Shown here: one piece after another, positions 7,897 to 16,801 of the stretch
Layout of the letters: each line of letters begins with the position of its first letter
Numbering within the stretch: the first letter of the stretch is position 1
Source of the DNA: Pseudomonas fluorescens
GTDB taxonomy: Bacteria > Pseudomonadota > Gammaproteobacteria > Pseudomonadales > Pseudomonadaceae
DNA: 64,000 nt
Direction: 5' to 3'
Assembly (NCBI RefSeq): GCF_902498195.1
Contig: NZ_CABVIY010000004.1
Coordinates: 186,001-250,000 of the forward strand
Notes under the pieces: model-generated
Told to the model about the DNA's origin: nothing
The model's database searches: none
The model's input: only the letters and a program-made list of their open reading frames with translations
Made by a program: the position numbers and the translations under genes

Positions 7897-10728
7897 ATGT
7901 CCAACCGTGAAATATCCCGGCGCTCGTTCCTTCAGGGCGGGCTGGTGGCGGGTGTGAGCGTGACGCTGACACCGCTGAGCAGCCAGGCGCTGGCAGCCCT
8001 GATGGAAAACAGCGTGACCGTGCCGTCCGAGCAATGGCTCGGCAACAATGGCAAGGCGCGCGCGCGTAACGATGCCTTGTCCAAGGTCTGCGGCAGCAAG
8101 GTCTTTGCCCGCGACATCCGCGCCAAGGACATGCCGGGCTGGCCGCAGCAACAGGGCCACGCCATGTTGCTGAAAACCATCAAGGCGGATCGCATCTACG
8201 ACGGGTACGACCTGTCGTGGCTCGGTGCCGAATTGCAGCCGGACCGCATCGTCACCGCCGAAGACCTGGTCAAGGACGGCATCGTCTTTCCGGAAGAGCA
8301 CGCCCCCGACCCACTGTTGCCGGCGGGCAAGGTGCCAATGTTCATCGGTCACCCGGTGGCGATCCTGATCTGGAACGACTTCGAGCGTTTCCGTCAGGCC
8401 AAGGCCCTGCTCAAGTTCAATGACAAAGCGATTCGTTACGGTGCCCAGGTGCCGTTCTACGAGGGCGATCCCTACGGCAGCTTCCGCTACGTGCGGGTGG
8501 GCGGCGCGACGTCGGCGGACGAAGACGAATTTGCCAGCCTCAAGGATTCGATCCTGTTCCCGATGCTGCGCAACCGTCGTCCGGTGTGGAACTCACAACC
8601 CAACCTGCACGGCAACCTGACCGAGCGTGGGTTGTTCTACGCCGAGCGTATGAAGCAGCAGATCGACACGCCGCCCGATAACTGGCTGGTGTTCGACGAG
8701 CGCTACAAGACGCCGTCGATCGAACCGGCGGCCATGGAGCCGGACAACGGCAATGGCTGGTACGACCCGGCGACCAAGACCCTGCATTTCGTGGTTGCCA
8801 CCCAGTGCCCGCTGGAAACCGCGACCGAGACCGCGAAGATGATCGCGCCGTCGCGTTTCGGCCTGGCCAACCTGAACATGCACCCGGGCTACACCGTCGG
8901 CTACGGCTCCAAGGACCACAACATTTTCGTCTACTACGCGGCGCTGGCGGCCTTGTACGGCGCCGGTGTGCCGGTGCGCCTGGCCAACGACCGCTACGAG
9001 CAGTTCCAGAGCGGCATCAAGCGTCACCCGTTCGATATCCGCTATCAACTGGCGGTGGACAAGACCGATCACAGCTTCAGGATTTTCCGCGCCGAAATGA
9101 GCGTCGACGGCGGCGGACGGATCAACTACAGCCCGTCGGTGGCAGCGGTGGGTGCCACGGCGGCGCAGTCGATCTACTACATGCCGCAGAACGATCTGCA
9201 GGTCACCGCCTATCATTCCCGCGCGGTTGAAGCCGGGTCGATGCGTGGCTACGGCACGCTTCAGAGCATGGCGTCCACCGAAATGATGGTCGACGAAATC
9301 GCCGATCGCCTGGGGATCGATGCCATCGATCTGCGCAAGAAAAACGCCCTGCGCTCGGGCATGAAAAACACGCAAGGCGCGGTGCCGGCGGGTGCGTTGC
9401 GCCTGCACGAAATCCTCGACAAGGCCGCCGTCCACGAGGTCTGGAAAAACCGCGACGCGATCAAGAAACAGCGCGAAGCAGCGGACCCGGATCATTGGTA
9501 CGGCGTCGGTTTCGCCATCTGCCAGAAAGACTTCGGCACCGGTTCCGAAGCGCCGATGGCCAGCATCGAATTTACTGCCGAAGGTCGCATCAACCTGCGT
9601 CATATCGGCATCGAGATCGGCACCGGCATGTCCACCTCCCAAGCGATGGTCGTGGCCGACTTCCTCGGTCTGCCGGCGCACGAAGTGAAGACCGGTGAAA
9701 CCGACTGGAAGGAGATGCAGCTGATCACCGGCGGCAACCCTTACATCATGAGCCAGGCCGAGCAGGACAGCTTCCTGCGTAACCCGCGCTGGGTCGGCAA
9801 GATCGCCTCGGCGTCGTCGGCGACCAACTCCGCCTACTACTTCAGCCACGCCACCCGCGAAGCGGCGCGCGTGCTGTTCAACCACGGCCTGTGGCCGGCG
9901 GCGCTGGAAATCTGGCGACAAGGCCCGTACGGCGGCCAGGCCAACCCTTACGTGGTGCGCCGCGAAGACGCCCATTGGGTCGACGGCAAGCTCACCGCCA
10001 ACGGCATGGAGCCGTTGCCGTTCGCGATGCTGGCCAAGCGTGCCCACGAGCGCGGTCTGGTCACCGGCGCCACCGTGCACGGTTTCAACCGCTGGAGCTG
10101 GGCCGAGGCCGAGTACAGCATCGACGGCGTGCGCGAGCGTTTGCCGCTCGATGGCCTGGCGGTCAAGTACGGCGACGGTGCGCCAAAGGCGAAGCTGGCG
10201 CAAATGACCAGCGGTGGCTTCCACCTGCTGGATCGGCAGAACATCGCCTACCCGCCAACCCAGTTGAACAACGCGGCCGTGACCTACTACAGCCCGGTGG
10301 CGACGCTGGTGGAATTGAAAGTCAACAAGGGTTCGGCCGAAGTGCAGGTGCTCAACCATCACTCGTGGGTCGAGTGCGGTCGGGTGCTGGTGCCGGAACT
10401 GGTCAAGGGCCAGATCGAAGGCGGCACGGCCATGGGCATCGGCCATGCGCTGATGGAAGAAATGCCGCTGTACGAAGGCGGGCCGGGGGAGGGGGACTGG
10501 AACTTCAACCGTTACCGCCTGCCGATGGCGCGTCATGTCGCGGTGTGGAAACAGACGGCGGAAATTCTCCCGCCACTGTCGCCGAGCGACCCGTCCAAGG
10601 GCATCGCCGAGGTGGTGATGATCCCGGTGGTCGGCGCCATCGGCAACGCCGTGGCCCATGCCATCGGCAAACGTGTCCGCGACCTGCCTATCACTTCTGC
10701 ACGCATCAAGGAGGCCCTCAATGGCTAA
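7897..10728 (+). CDS. Molybdopterin-binding subunit of a xanthine dehydrogenase-family hydroxylase, Tat-exported
   Basis: The 943-residue protein begins with a twin-arginine signal (SRRSFLQG), so it is folded with its cofactor and exported. The body is the aldehyde oxidase/xanthine dehydrogenase Mo subunit, including the RGYGTLQSMASTEMMVDEIA segment. A Glu in KGIAEVV (near residue 905) is at the place of the family's catalytic Glu. Such exported enzymes include isoquinoline 1-oxidoreductase and membrane aldehyde dehydrogenases. The next genes give its 2Fe-2S subunit, a triheme cytochrome and an XdhC chaperone. The substrate, an aldehyde or N-heterocycle, cannot be told from sequence. Confidence 0.88.
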   Translation: MSNREISRRSFLQGGLVAGVSVTLTPLSSQALAALMENSVTVPSEQWLGNNGKARARNDALSKVCGSKVFARDIRAKDMPGWPQQQGHAMLLKTIKADRIYDGYDLSWLGAELQPDRIVTAEDLVKDGIVFPEEHAPDPLLPAGKVPMFIGHPVAILIWNDFERFRQAKALLKFNDKAIRYGAQVPFYEGDPYGSFRYVRVGGATSADEDEFASLKDSILFPMLRNRRPVWNSQPNLHGNLTERGLFYAERMKQQIDTPPDNWLVFDERYKTPSIEPAAMEPDNGNGWYDPATKTLHFVVATQCPLETATETAKMIAPSRFGLANLNMHPGYTVGYGSKDHNIFVYYAALAALYGAGVPVRLANDRYEQFQSGIKRHPFDIRYQLAVDKTDHSFRIFRAEMSVDGGGRINYSPSVAAVGATAAQSIYYMPQNDLQVTAYHSRAVEAGSMRGYGTLQSMASTEMMVDEIADRLGIDAIDLRKKNALRSGMKNTQGAVPAGALRLHEILDKAAVHEVWKNRDAIKKQREAADPDHWYGVGFAICQKDFGTGSEAPMASIEFTAEGRINLRHIGIEIGTGMSTSQAMVVADFLGLPAHEVKTGETDWKEMQLITGGNPYIMSQAEQDSFLRNPRWVGKIASASSATNSAYYFSHATREAARVLFNHGLWPAALEIWRQGPYGGQANPYVVRREDAHWVDGKLTANGMEPLPFAMLAKRAHERGLVTGATVHGFNRWSWAEAEYSIDGVRERLPLDGLAVKYGDGAPKAKLAQMTSGGFHLLDRQNIAYPPTQLNNAAVTYYSPVATLVELKVNKGSAEVQVLNHHSWVECGRVLVPELVKGQIEGGTAMGIGHALMEEMPLYEGGPGEGDWNFNRYRLPMARHVAVWKQTAEILPPLSPSDPSKGIAEVVMIPVVGAIGNAVAHAIGKRVRDLPITSARIKEALNG

Positions 10729-11260
10729 CCGTCCGCTTCAACTGACCCTCAACGGTCAAACCGTCGGCCCGGTGGACATCCCTGATGACCTGCCGATGAT
10801 CGACTACCTGCACGAATACAAAAACCTCACCGGCTCGCGCCTGGGCTGTGGCCAGGGTATTTGTCATGCCTGCGTGGTGATCGTCGACAACCCCGACGGC
10901 ACCAGCGAAGAAGTGCGCACCTGCATCACCGGCGCGCATTATTTCGAAGGCAAAAAGGTACGGACCATCGAAGGCCACGCGACCCGCGACGAGCAGGGCA
11001 AGGTCACCGAGCTGAACCCGATCCAGCAGCGTTTCGTCGATGAATTCGCCTTCCAGTGCAGCTACTGCGCACCTGGTTTCGTCAATGCCGCGACGGTGCT
11101 GGTGGAAAAGCTGCAGCGTCAGCCGACCGTCAAGAGCCAGCTGGAAAAAGTCATCGAGGACAGCCTCGGCCATCACATCTGCCGGTGCACCGGGTACGTG
11201 CGTTACTACAACGCGACGCGCAACGTGCTGACTGATCTCGGCCTGGTCAAGGAGGGCTAA
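10721..11260 (+). CDS. 2Fe-2S subunit of the molybdenum hydroxylase
   Basis: The protein has 179 residues. An N-terminal plant-type ferredoxin domain carries CGQGICHAC. A C-terminal four-helix domain has CSYC and the CRC pair that bind the second [2Fe-2S] cluster. It carries electrons from the Mo subunit to the cytochrome encoded next. The start at 10721 is set by AAGGAG eight bases before it, and the gene overlaps the Mo-subunit gene by 8 bases, suggesting translational coupling. It has no signal peptide, so it may be exported bound to the Tat-tagged partner. Confidence 0.9.
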   Translation: MANRPLQLTLNGQTVGPVDIPDDLPMIDYLHEYKNLTGSRLGCGQGICHACVVIVDNPDGTSEEVRTCITGAHYFEGKKVRTIEGHATRDEQGKVTELNPIQQRFVDEFAFQCSYCAPGFVNAATVLVEKLQRQPTVKSQLEKVIEDSLGHHICRCTGYVRYYNATRNVLTDLGLVKEG

Positions 11261-11262
11261 GC

Positions 11263-12498
11263 ATGACGCATCTAATGACCCGCCTGGCGCTGGCGGTTGG
11301 CCTGGCTGCGCCGGTGTTGCTGGCGCAGGCGGATGATCAGGTGGCTCGCGGGGCTTATCTCGCTAAAGCGGCTGACTGCATGGCCTGCCACACCGCACCG
11401 GGCGGCGCGCCTTATGCGGGTGGCTTGCCGATCGTTTCGCCGTTCGGCACGATCTACGGCACCAACATCACCCCGAGCAAAGCGCACGGCATCGGCCTGT
11501 ACAACGATGACGAGTTCTTTGCCGCGCTGACCGAAGGCAAGCGCCGCGATGGTGCCAACCTGTACCCGGCGATGCCGTACACCTCGTATCACCTGATGCC
11601 CCGTGAAGATTCCGACGCGATTCATGCCTACCTGAAAACCGTCGAGCCGATCGAACGTGCCGCGCCGGTGACCAGCCTGAGCTTTCCGTTCAACGTGCGC
11701 CTGGGCCTGATGGGCTGGAACATGCTCTACGGCAAGGACGTGAAGCTGGCGCCCACCGAAGGCAAAAGCGAAGCCTGGAAGCGCGGCCAGTACATGGTGG
11801 ACGTGCTCGGCCACTGCGGCGAATGCCACACGCCACGCGGTTTGCCGGGGGCGATGCAGCAGGACAAACGCATGACCGGCGGCCTGCTCAACGGTTACCT
11901 GGCGCCGAGCCTGCTGGCCACTGACCTGGCGGCTCGCGGCTGGAATCATCAGGACCTGAGCGCGTTCCTCAAGCACGGCATGAGCGCCCAGGGCACGATG
12001 TTCAACGAGATGTTCCCGGTGTTCCATAACAGCACCCAGGGCCTGAATGACCCGGACCTGGCGGCCATGGCGACGTTCCTGCTCGGTGACCAGCCGCCGG
12101 CGGCGAAAGTGCTGACGGAAGTACCGTTGGACAAGTTGAGTGCCAGCGCCCAGCGCGGCCGTCAGGAATATTTGAACGTCTGCGCCGGTTGCCACGCGGT
12201 CGGCGGCGAAGGCAAACCGCACATCGCGGTGGCCATGAAAGGCAACACTACGCTGCGCCTGGAAGACCCGCGCAACCTGGTGCGGGTGATCGACGACGGC
12301 ATCGGCGAGCAGAAGTTTGCCGGGTTCGAACACATGCAACCGATGCCGGGTTTCGCCGAGAAGCTCAGCCACGAGCAGCTGACGGATCTGTTGAACTACC
12401 TGCGCCAGGGTTGGGGTGGTCAGCCGGGTGATCTGGCGGTGAACGAAGTGCAGACGCTGCGCGCCGATGCGCCGCCGCTCGAGCACAAGGCGCACTGA
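11263..12498 (+). CDS. Triheme cytochrome c, electron acceptor of the hydroxylase
   Basis: A 411-residue exported cytochrome with a signal peptide ending near residue 23 (VLLAQA). Three c-type haem sites are visible: CMACH (39-43), CGECH (185-189) and CAGCH (307-311). Proteins of this layout take electrons from periplasmic dehydrogenases into the respiratory chain. It begins two bases after the 2Fe-2S gene and ends one base before the XdhC gene, so the four genes form one operon. Confidence 0.9.
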   Translation: MTHLMTRLALAVGLAAPVLLAQADDQVARGAYLAKAADCMACHTAPGGAPYAGGLPIVSPFGTIYGTNITPSKAHGIGLYNDDEFFAALTEGKRRDGANLYPAMPYTSYHLMPREDSDAIHAYLKTVEPIERAAPVTSLSFPFNVRLGLMGWNMLYGKDVKLAPTEGKSEAWKRGQYMVDVLGHCGECHTPRGLPGAMQQDKRMTGGLLNGYLAPSLLATDLAARGWNHQDLSAFLKHGMSAQGTMFNEMFPVFHNSTQGLNDPDLAAMATFLLGDQPPAAKVLTEVPLDKLSASAQRGRQEYLNVCAGCHAVGGEGKPHIAVAMKGNTTLRLEDPRNLVRVIDDGIGEQKFAGFEHMQPMPGFAEKLSHEQLTDLLNYLRQGWGGQPGDLAVNEVQTLRADAPPLEHKAH

Positions 12499-12499
12499 C

Positions 12500-13471
12500 A
12501 TGCAGCATCTTGATCTGCAAGTGGTACGCCGGGCGCTCGAATGGTCGGCGGCGGGCCAGCGCGTCTGGCTGTGCTCCGTGCTCGCGACCTATGGCTCGGC
12601 GCCACGTGCGCCGGGTTCGTTGCTGGCGGTGAATGCCGAGGGGCAGTGGATCGGTTCGCTGTCCGGCGGTTGTGTCGAGGAAGACTTCCTCGAACGCGTC
12701 GCCGAAGGTGCGTTCGAGCAGCCGGTCAGCGTCGTGCGTTACGGTGAGGGGGATGATCCGCGTTCGCGGGTCAGCCTGCCCTGTGGCGGTGTGCTGGATG
12801 TGCTGGTCGAGAAACTTGAGCCTGATTGCGACGTGCAGGCCCATTTGCGCGAGCTGGAGTCGGCACTGCTGGGTCGACGCCGGTTGATTCGCGAGGTGGA
12901 CCTGGTCAGCGGCGCGCGCGGTTTGTTCGATGATCGCGAACAGGGCGTGCGGGTCGAGCGAGAACTTGACCGGGTTCGCTTGCGTATCGGCGCAGCTCAG
13001 CGTTTGTTGTTGGCGGGGTATTCCAGCGTGGCGCAGGCTTGCGCGGAGTTTGCCGTGGGCCTGGGGTTCGAGGTGATTCTGTGCGATCCGCGCGACGAGG
13101 TGCTGCAAGGCGTCGTGCTGGACAATGTTGAGATCCGCCGTCAACTGCCCTCGGTGTTCATCGCCGATGGCGGCTGCCACAGCGACACCGCCGTGGTGGC
13201 CTTGACCCACGATCCGCGCATTGACGATCTGGCGATGATGGAGGCGGTGCGCACCGAGGCGTTCTACATCGGGGTGATGGGCTCCCTGCAAACTTCGCAA
13301 AAACGCTTCGAGCGCCTGCGACGCATTGGGGGGCTGGGGGAGGCGGACCTGGCGCGGATTCATGCGCCGATCGGCTTGAACCTGGGCAGCAAGACGCCGG
13401 CGGAAATTGCCCTGGCCGTGCTCGCCGACATCCTGCGGATTCGCAGCGGCATCCCGCGGGATCGCCTCTGA
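12500..13471 (+). CDS. XdhC/CoxI-family molybdenum cofactor maturation protein
   Basis: The 323-residue protein shows the XdhC N-terminal domain (LATYGSAPRAPGSLLAV, then SLSGGCVEED) and a C-terminal Rossmann-like domain. XdhC proteins bind molybdenum cofactor, help its sulfuration and insert it into hydroxylases; here the client would be the 943-residue subunit. The ATG at 12500 follows the cytochrome stop after one base. The Cys in SGGCVEED is the usual conserved residue. It is cytoplasmic, as expected for a factor acting before Tat export. Confidence 0.87.
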   Translation: MQHLDLQVVRRALEWSAAGQRVWLCSVLATYGSAPRAPGSLLAVNAEGQWIGSLSGGCVEEDFLERVAEGAFEQPVSVVRYGEGDDPRSRVSLPCGGVLDVLVEKLEPDCDVQAHLRELESALLGRRRLIREVDLVSGARGLFDDREQGVRVERELDRVRLRIGAAQRLLLAGYSSVAQACAEFAVGLGFEVILCDPRDEVLQGVVLDNVEIRRQLPSVFIADGGCHSDTAVVALTHDPRIDDLAMMEAVRTEAFYIGVMGSLQTSQKRFERLRRIGGLGEADLARIHAPIGLNLGSKTPAEIALAVLADILRIRSGIPRDRL

Positions 13472-13481
13472 CGCCATTCCC

Positions 13482-13571
13482 GTGTGGGAGCGGGCTTGCT
13501 CGCGAAAAGATCGTGTCAGTCGCATTGATAGGTCTGACACGCCGCTTTCGCGAGCAAGCCCGCTCCCACAA
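13482..13571. repeat. Paired REP element (REPIN)
   Basis: Two copies of a REP sequence face each other: TGTGGGAGCGGGCTTGCTCG from 13483 and its complement ending at 13570. The arms are 24 bp and perfect. An inner pair (GTGTCAG / CTGACAC) extends the hairpin. This is the doublet form of the GTGGGAGCGGGCTTG family common in fluorescent pseudomonads. It fills the gap between two convergent genes and may also stop transcription. Confidence 0.9.
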
Positions 13572-13587
13572 GGTGTTTCGGTGTTGC

Positions 13588-14871
13588 TCAGTACCCGAAC
13601 TTGTCCCGCAATCCGTAATACCAGGCACCCAATGCCGCAAACGGCGTGCGCAGCAATTGCCCACCCGGGAACGGGTAGTGCGGCAGGTCGGCAAAGGCAT
13701 CAAAACGCTCGGCCTGGCCACGCAGCGCTTCAGCCAGGACCTTGCCCGCCAGGTGCGTGTAGGTCACGCCGTGGCCGCTGCAACCCTGGGAATAGTAAAT
13801 GTTATCGCCCAGCCGCCCGACTTGCGGCAGGCGCGACAGCGTCAGCAGGAAATTGCCGGTCCAGGCGTAATCGATCTTCACATCCTTGAGCTGCGGAAAA
13901 GCCTTGAGCATCTTTGGCCGGATGATCGCCTCGATGTTCGCCGGATCCCGCGCGCCGTAGACCACGCCGCCGCCGAACACCAGACGCTTGTCCCCTGTCA
14001 GGCGGTAGTAGTCGAGCAGATAGTTGCAGTCCTCGACGCAGTAATCCTGGGGCAGCAGGCTGTTGGCAAGCGCATCACCCAAGGGTTCGGTGGTGATCAC
14101 CTGGGTGCCACAGGGCATCGACTTGGCGGCCAGTTCCGGCACCAGGTTACCCAGGTAGGCATTGCCCGCCACGATAATGAATTTCGCCCGGACCTTGCCC
14201 TGCAGCGTGTGCACCACCGGACTGGCGCCACGCTCGATGCGCACCGCCGGCGATTGCTCGTAAATCGTGCCGCCCAGCGACTCCACGGCCGCCGCTTCGC
14301 CCAGCGCCAGATTGAGCGGGTGGATGTGCCCGCCGCTCATGTCCAGCATGCCGCCGACGTATTGATCGCAGGCCACCACCTCACGGATGCGGCGCTGATC
14401 CAGCAGCTCGAGCTGCGTGTGGCCGAAGCGCTCCCACAGGCGTTTCTGGGACTCCAGGTGACCCATCTGCTTGGCCGTGATGGCCGCGAACACCCCGCCG
14501 TCCTTCAGATCGCACTGGATATTGTATTTGGCGACCCGCTCGCGAATGATCCGCCCGCCCTCGAACGCCATCTGCCCGAGCATCTGAGCCTGCTTGGGAC
14601 CGACGCTGCGCTCGATCACATCGATATCGCGGCTATAACTGTTAACGATCTGGCCACCGTTACGCCCCGAGGCGCCGAAACCCACCTTGGCCGCTTCCAG
14701 CACTGTCACCCGGAAACCGTTCTCCAGCAGGAACAGCGCTGAAGACAAACCGGTGTAACCGGCGCCAATCACGCAGACATCAGTCTCGACGTCATCCTGC
14801 AAAGTCGGGCGCGGCGCAACCGCATTGGCCGACGCGGCATAGTAGGACTCTGGGTAGGGGGTGTTCGCCAT
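13588..14871 (-). CDS. puuB: FAD-dependent gamma-glutamylputrescine oxidoreductase (PuuB-like)
   Basis: The 427-residue protein matches E. coli PuuB along its length. Near residue 33 is the FAD-binding VIGAGYTGLSSALFLLE; further on are FGASGRNGGQIVNSYSRDID, GGHIHPLNLALGEA and the tail FDAFADLPHYPFPGG. It oxidises gamma-glutamylputrescine or a related amine to the aldehyde in polyamine breakdown. No other polyamine genes lie nearby, so the true substrate may be another glutamylated amine. It is convergent with the XdhC operon across the REP doublet. Confidence 0.85.
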   Translation of the reverse strand: MANTPYPESYYAASANAVAPRPTLQDDVETDVCVIGAGYTGLSSALFLLENGFRVTVLEAAKVGFGASGRNGGQIVNSYSRDIDVIERSVGPKQAQMLGQMAFEGGRIIRERVAKYNIQCDLKDGGVFAAITAKQMGHLESQKRLWERFGHTQLELLDQRRIREVVACDQYVGGMLDMSGGHIHPLNLALGEAAAVESLGGTIYEQSPAVRIERGASPVVHTLQGKVRAKFIIVAGNAYLGNLVPELAAKSMPCGTQVITTEPLGDALANSLLPQDYCVEDCNYLLDYYRLTGDKRLVFGGGVVYGARDPANIEAIIRPKMLKAFPQLKDVKIDYAWTGNFLLTLSRLPQVGRLGDNIYYSQGCSGHGVTYTHLAGKVLAEALRGQAERFDAFADLPHYPFPGGQLLRTPFAALGAWYYGLRDKFGY

Positions 14872-15013
14872 CCGGGTGCCTCTGTTTAATATATTTTACG
14901 AGTGCGTCGATCCTACCCGAGTTAAAAATCGACCGCCAGCCACCGCAAAATCTTCTTTGCAGCCACGAAATTAAATATTTTGCATATTCATAGGGTTAGC
15001 TCGAAAAAAGGTG

Positions 15014-15041
15014 TTGACACCCCTCCGGAATTCCGTAGAAT
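15014..15041 (+). promoter_or_regulatory. Promoter of tRNA-Val
   Basis: TTGACA (15014-15019) and TAGAAT (15036-15041) are separated by 16 bases and end about 13 bases before the mature tRNA. This is a strong sigma-70 promoter. The following CCGCCTC is GC-rich, as in stringently controlled stable-RNA promoters. Confidence 0.8.
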
Positions 15042-15054
15042 GCCGCCTCACAGC

Positions 15055-15131
15055 AGGCACGTAGCTCAGTTGGTTAGAGCACCACCTTGACATGGTGGGG
15101 GTCGTTGGTTCGAGTCCAATCGCGCCTACCA
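15055..15131 (+). tRNA. tRNA-Val (anticodon GAC)
   Basis: This 77-base gene has a D arm in TAGCTCAGTTGGTTAGAGC, an anticodon arm CCACC-TTGACAT-GGTGG reading GAC, a T arm with GGTTCGAGTCC, and an encoded CCA. The acceptor stem pairs AGGCACG with CGCGCCT, leaving a single A-C mismatch at pair 5-68. Otherwise the fold is normal. It is transcribed alone from its own promoter and followed by a terminator. Confidence 0.95.
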
Positions 15132-15160
15132 AACAAAATCCGCTCTGCTGGGCGGTCTGG

Positions 15161-15190
15161 AAGGGCTCACCGAAAGGTGGGCCCTTTTTT
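15161..15190 (+). terminator. Rho-independent terminator after tRNA-Val
   Basis: GGGCTCACC-GAAA-GGTGGGCCC forms a 9-bp stem (one G-U) with a tetraloop, followed by six T residues. The remaining bases up to the next gene at 15468 show no clear gene. Confidence 0.9.
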
Positions 15191-15467
15191 GTTGCCCTGG
15201 ATTCTCTAGAGCTGGATTGGGGCCTTGTTCGTCGGCCTGGCGCCAGTACTGACTATTCTCCCTGAATCCGTCGCTTTAGCCTTGCCGGGTCATTAAGTGG
15301 CGCGCACGATTTCCTTCTCTCAGGTGCATCTTTCGTACTCATTCCAATTGCCCAAACCGATTCTCTTTGGTATCGATCGACTTCTTTGCATTGGACGCAC
15401 ATCTGGGTGGCTGTAATCCTGAGCCTCTGCCTCTCGGTAGCGGCCCTCAAGGATAAGGAGTCTCAGG

Positions 15468-15872
15468 ATGCTCGGTTACTACGCTCAATACAGTCAGCAC
15501 TACATCACTACGCTGATGATCTTCACCACGTTGTTTTTTGCCCTGCCCATTTTTATCGCGCCGATTGCATGGGCCCGGGCGATGCGCTGGACGATTCCCG
15601 AGCATCAGCATCTGGCAATCTACTTTGGCCGGTGCCTGGGGGCTTTTATCCTGGTGGTAGAAGTGGCGATGTTGCGTTCTGCGACGACCGGTACCAGTTT
15701 CAGTTATGCCTTCGATATGCTCTTTGTGGTCTTTGCACTGATGTTTGCAGTGCATGTTTATGGCGCGCTCAAACGCATTCAGCCTATTACTGAAACGTTG
15801 GAAATCGGTTTCTGGATGATTCTTTTCGTACTCAATACGCTCTTCTATCCGGGTGCGTCCATTACCTTGTGA
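15468..15872 (+). CDS. Small inner-membrane protein, unknown function
   Basis: The 134-residue product is mostly hydrophobic with about four membrane helices: residues near 15-35, 50-68, 80-98 and 112-130. AAGGAG precedes the ATG at good spacing. The layout (short loops, conserved-looking Arg and Glu at helix ends) resembles small uncharacterised membrane proteins of pseudomonads. I do not recognise a named family. It stands alone between the tRNA terminator and a small minus-strand gene. Confidence 0.75.
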   Translation: MLGYYAQYSQHYITTLMIFTTLFFALPIFIAPIAWARAMRWTIPEHQHLAIYFGRCLGAFILVVEVAMLRSATTGTSFSYAFDMLFVVFALMFAVHVYGALKRIQPITETLEIGFWMILFVLNTLFYPGASITL

Positions 15873-15925
15873 GGACCTTGGAAAGAGAATTCCGCGCCGC
15901 TATCGCCAGGGCATTGGAAGCGCCG

Positions 15926-16210
15926 CTACTCAATATTTCTCAACCCCACCGTATTGCGTGCCAGTTTCGCGCGCTCACTCCAGGCGATGGTGTGGCTGGC
16001 CTTGTTCCAGCGCACTTGTCTGATGCCGCGATCCGTGGCGACGGCCATGGCGTCAGTGATCAAACGGATATTGAAGGTGGCTCCGGCGCATTCTCCGTGG
16101 TGAAGCAGGGCGGCTTTCCAGGCGTCCAGATCGCTCATGCTGGAGCGTTCGATGATGATGACCCTCTTGAATTCGCTGGCTACAAAATGAATCTCGTAAC
16201 GTTCCCTCAT
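15926..16210 (-). CDS. Small conserved Pseudomonas protein (DUF6555-like)
   Basis: From the ATG at 16210 the product has about 94 residues. It begins MRERYEIHFVASEF and has a central DAWKAALLHHGEC and a later TDRGIRQVRWNKA. This pattern (beta strand, WKAA helix, a final I.VRW) resembles the DUF6555 family of Pseudomonas small proteins, of unknown function. AGGGA lies about ten bases before the start. A longer frame to 16255 exists but has no ribosome site. The family match is from memory and moderate. Confidence 0.55.
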   Translation of the reverse strand: MRERYEIHFVASEFKRVIIIERSSMSDLDAWKAALLHHGECAGATFNIRLITDAMAVATDRGIRQVRWNKASHTIAWSERAKLARNTVGLRNIE

Positions 16211-16408
16211 GACCACAGCGTCCCTGCACTGATTTCTCTTGAGAAATATTATCATTTGCAGCTAATGTCAGGGTAATGGCTCGGGTCCAAATGAAAACCA
16301 ATTCGATCTGATATTGAACTGTCAGCCTGGAATCGTATCCAACCTGAACATGTGACCAAGTATTTCGTCGACTTTTGTAGCGGGAGAAGGTGAGTGGGGA
16401 GGCGAGCG

Positions 16409-16519
16409 ATGATCAAATTCTTTGCGGCGTACCTGTCCATATGCCTCCTGCTTCAATGGACGGTGGTCGAGGCATCGCCGTGGATTGCGTCTCATGTTCT
16501 GCTGCGCTGGATCCTTTGA
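16409..16519 (+). CDS. 36-residue membrane or secreted microprotein
   Basis: This short frame encodes MIKFFAAYLSICLLLQW at its start, a single hydrophobic helix, then VEASPWIASHVLLRWIL to the stop. GGAGG lies six bases before the ATG, which is ideal spacing. VEASP could be a signal-peptidase site, leaving a tiny mature peptide; alternatively it is a one-pass membrane protein. Function is unknown. The good ribosome site and hydrophobic start support it; the length makes it uncertain. Confidence 0.5.
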   Translation: MIKFFAAYLSICLLLQWTVVEASPWIASHVLLRWIL

Positions 16520-16604
16520 TCTGACTGGAAAGGCCGCGCCACCCCTGCCGCGCCGCCATGCAGGCGTAGAATGGGCAGTGTTATCTCATCCGAAGGAGTC
16601 GATC

Positions 16605-16799
16605 ATGATCTCCGAGCAAACGAGCAGGCAGGCGTCCGAGAATAAGGCTGTCTGGGATCAATATTTTTGCGCTGCATTGATTGCCGAAAGCAATTTGACC
16701 GCGCCCGTCGTCGGTGGCGCTACGCATGAAGACCGGCAAAATCTATTGATCGAGAGGGCCAAAGCTCTCGCCGACAAAATGATGGAAAACAGAAAATGA
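16605..16799 (+). CDS. Small conserved protein of 64 residues, unknown function
   Basis: The start ATG at 16605 follows AAGGAG by seven bases. The product is hydrophilic and probably helical, with EDRQNLLIERAKALADKMMENRK at the end. The frame is open upstream to 16422 but the ribosome site picks the short form. No domain is recognised. A strong hairpin terminator follows at once. Confidence 0.65.
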   Translation: MISEQTSRQASENKAVWDQYFCAALIAESNLTAPVVGGATHEDRQNLLIERAKALADKMMENRK

Positions 16800-16801
16800 C
16801 C

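Noticed and set aside
8593..10659. Minus-strand ORF of 688 codons opposite the molybdenum subunit gene
   Set aside because: It is a shadow of a GC-rich coding strand. The protein is rich in His, Arg and Gln repeats without domains, and the plus-strand product is a clear family member.
15253..15450. Minus-strand ORF of 65 codons between the tRNA-Val terminator and the membrane protein
   Set aside because: No ribosome site, unusual composition and no recognisable protein feature.
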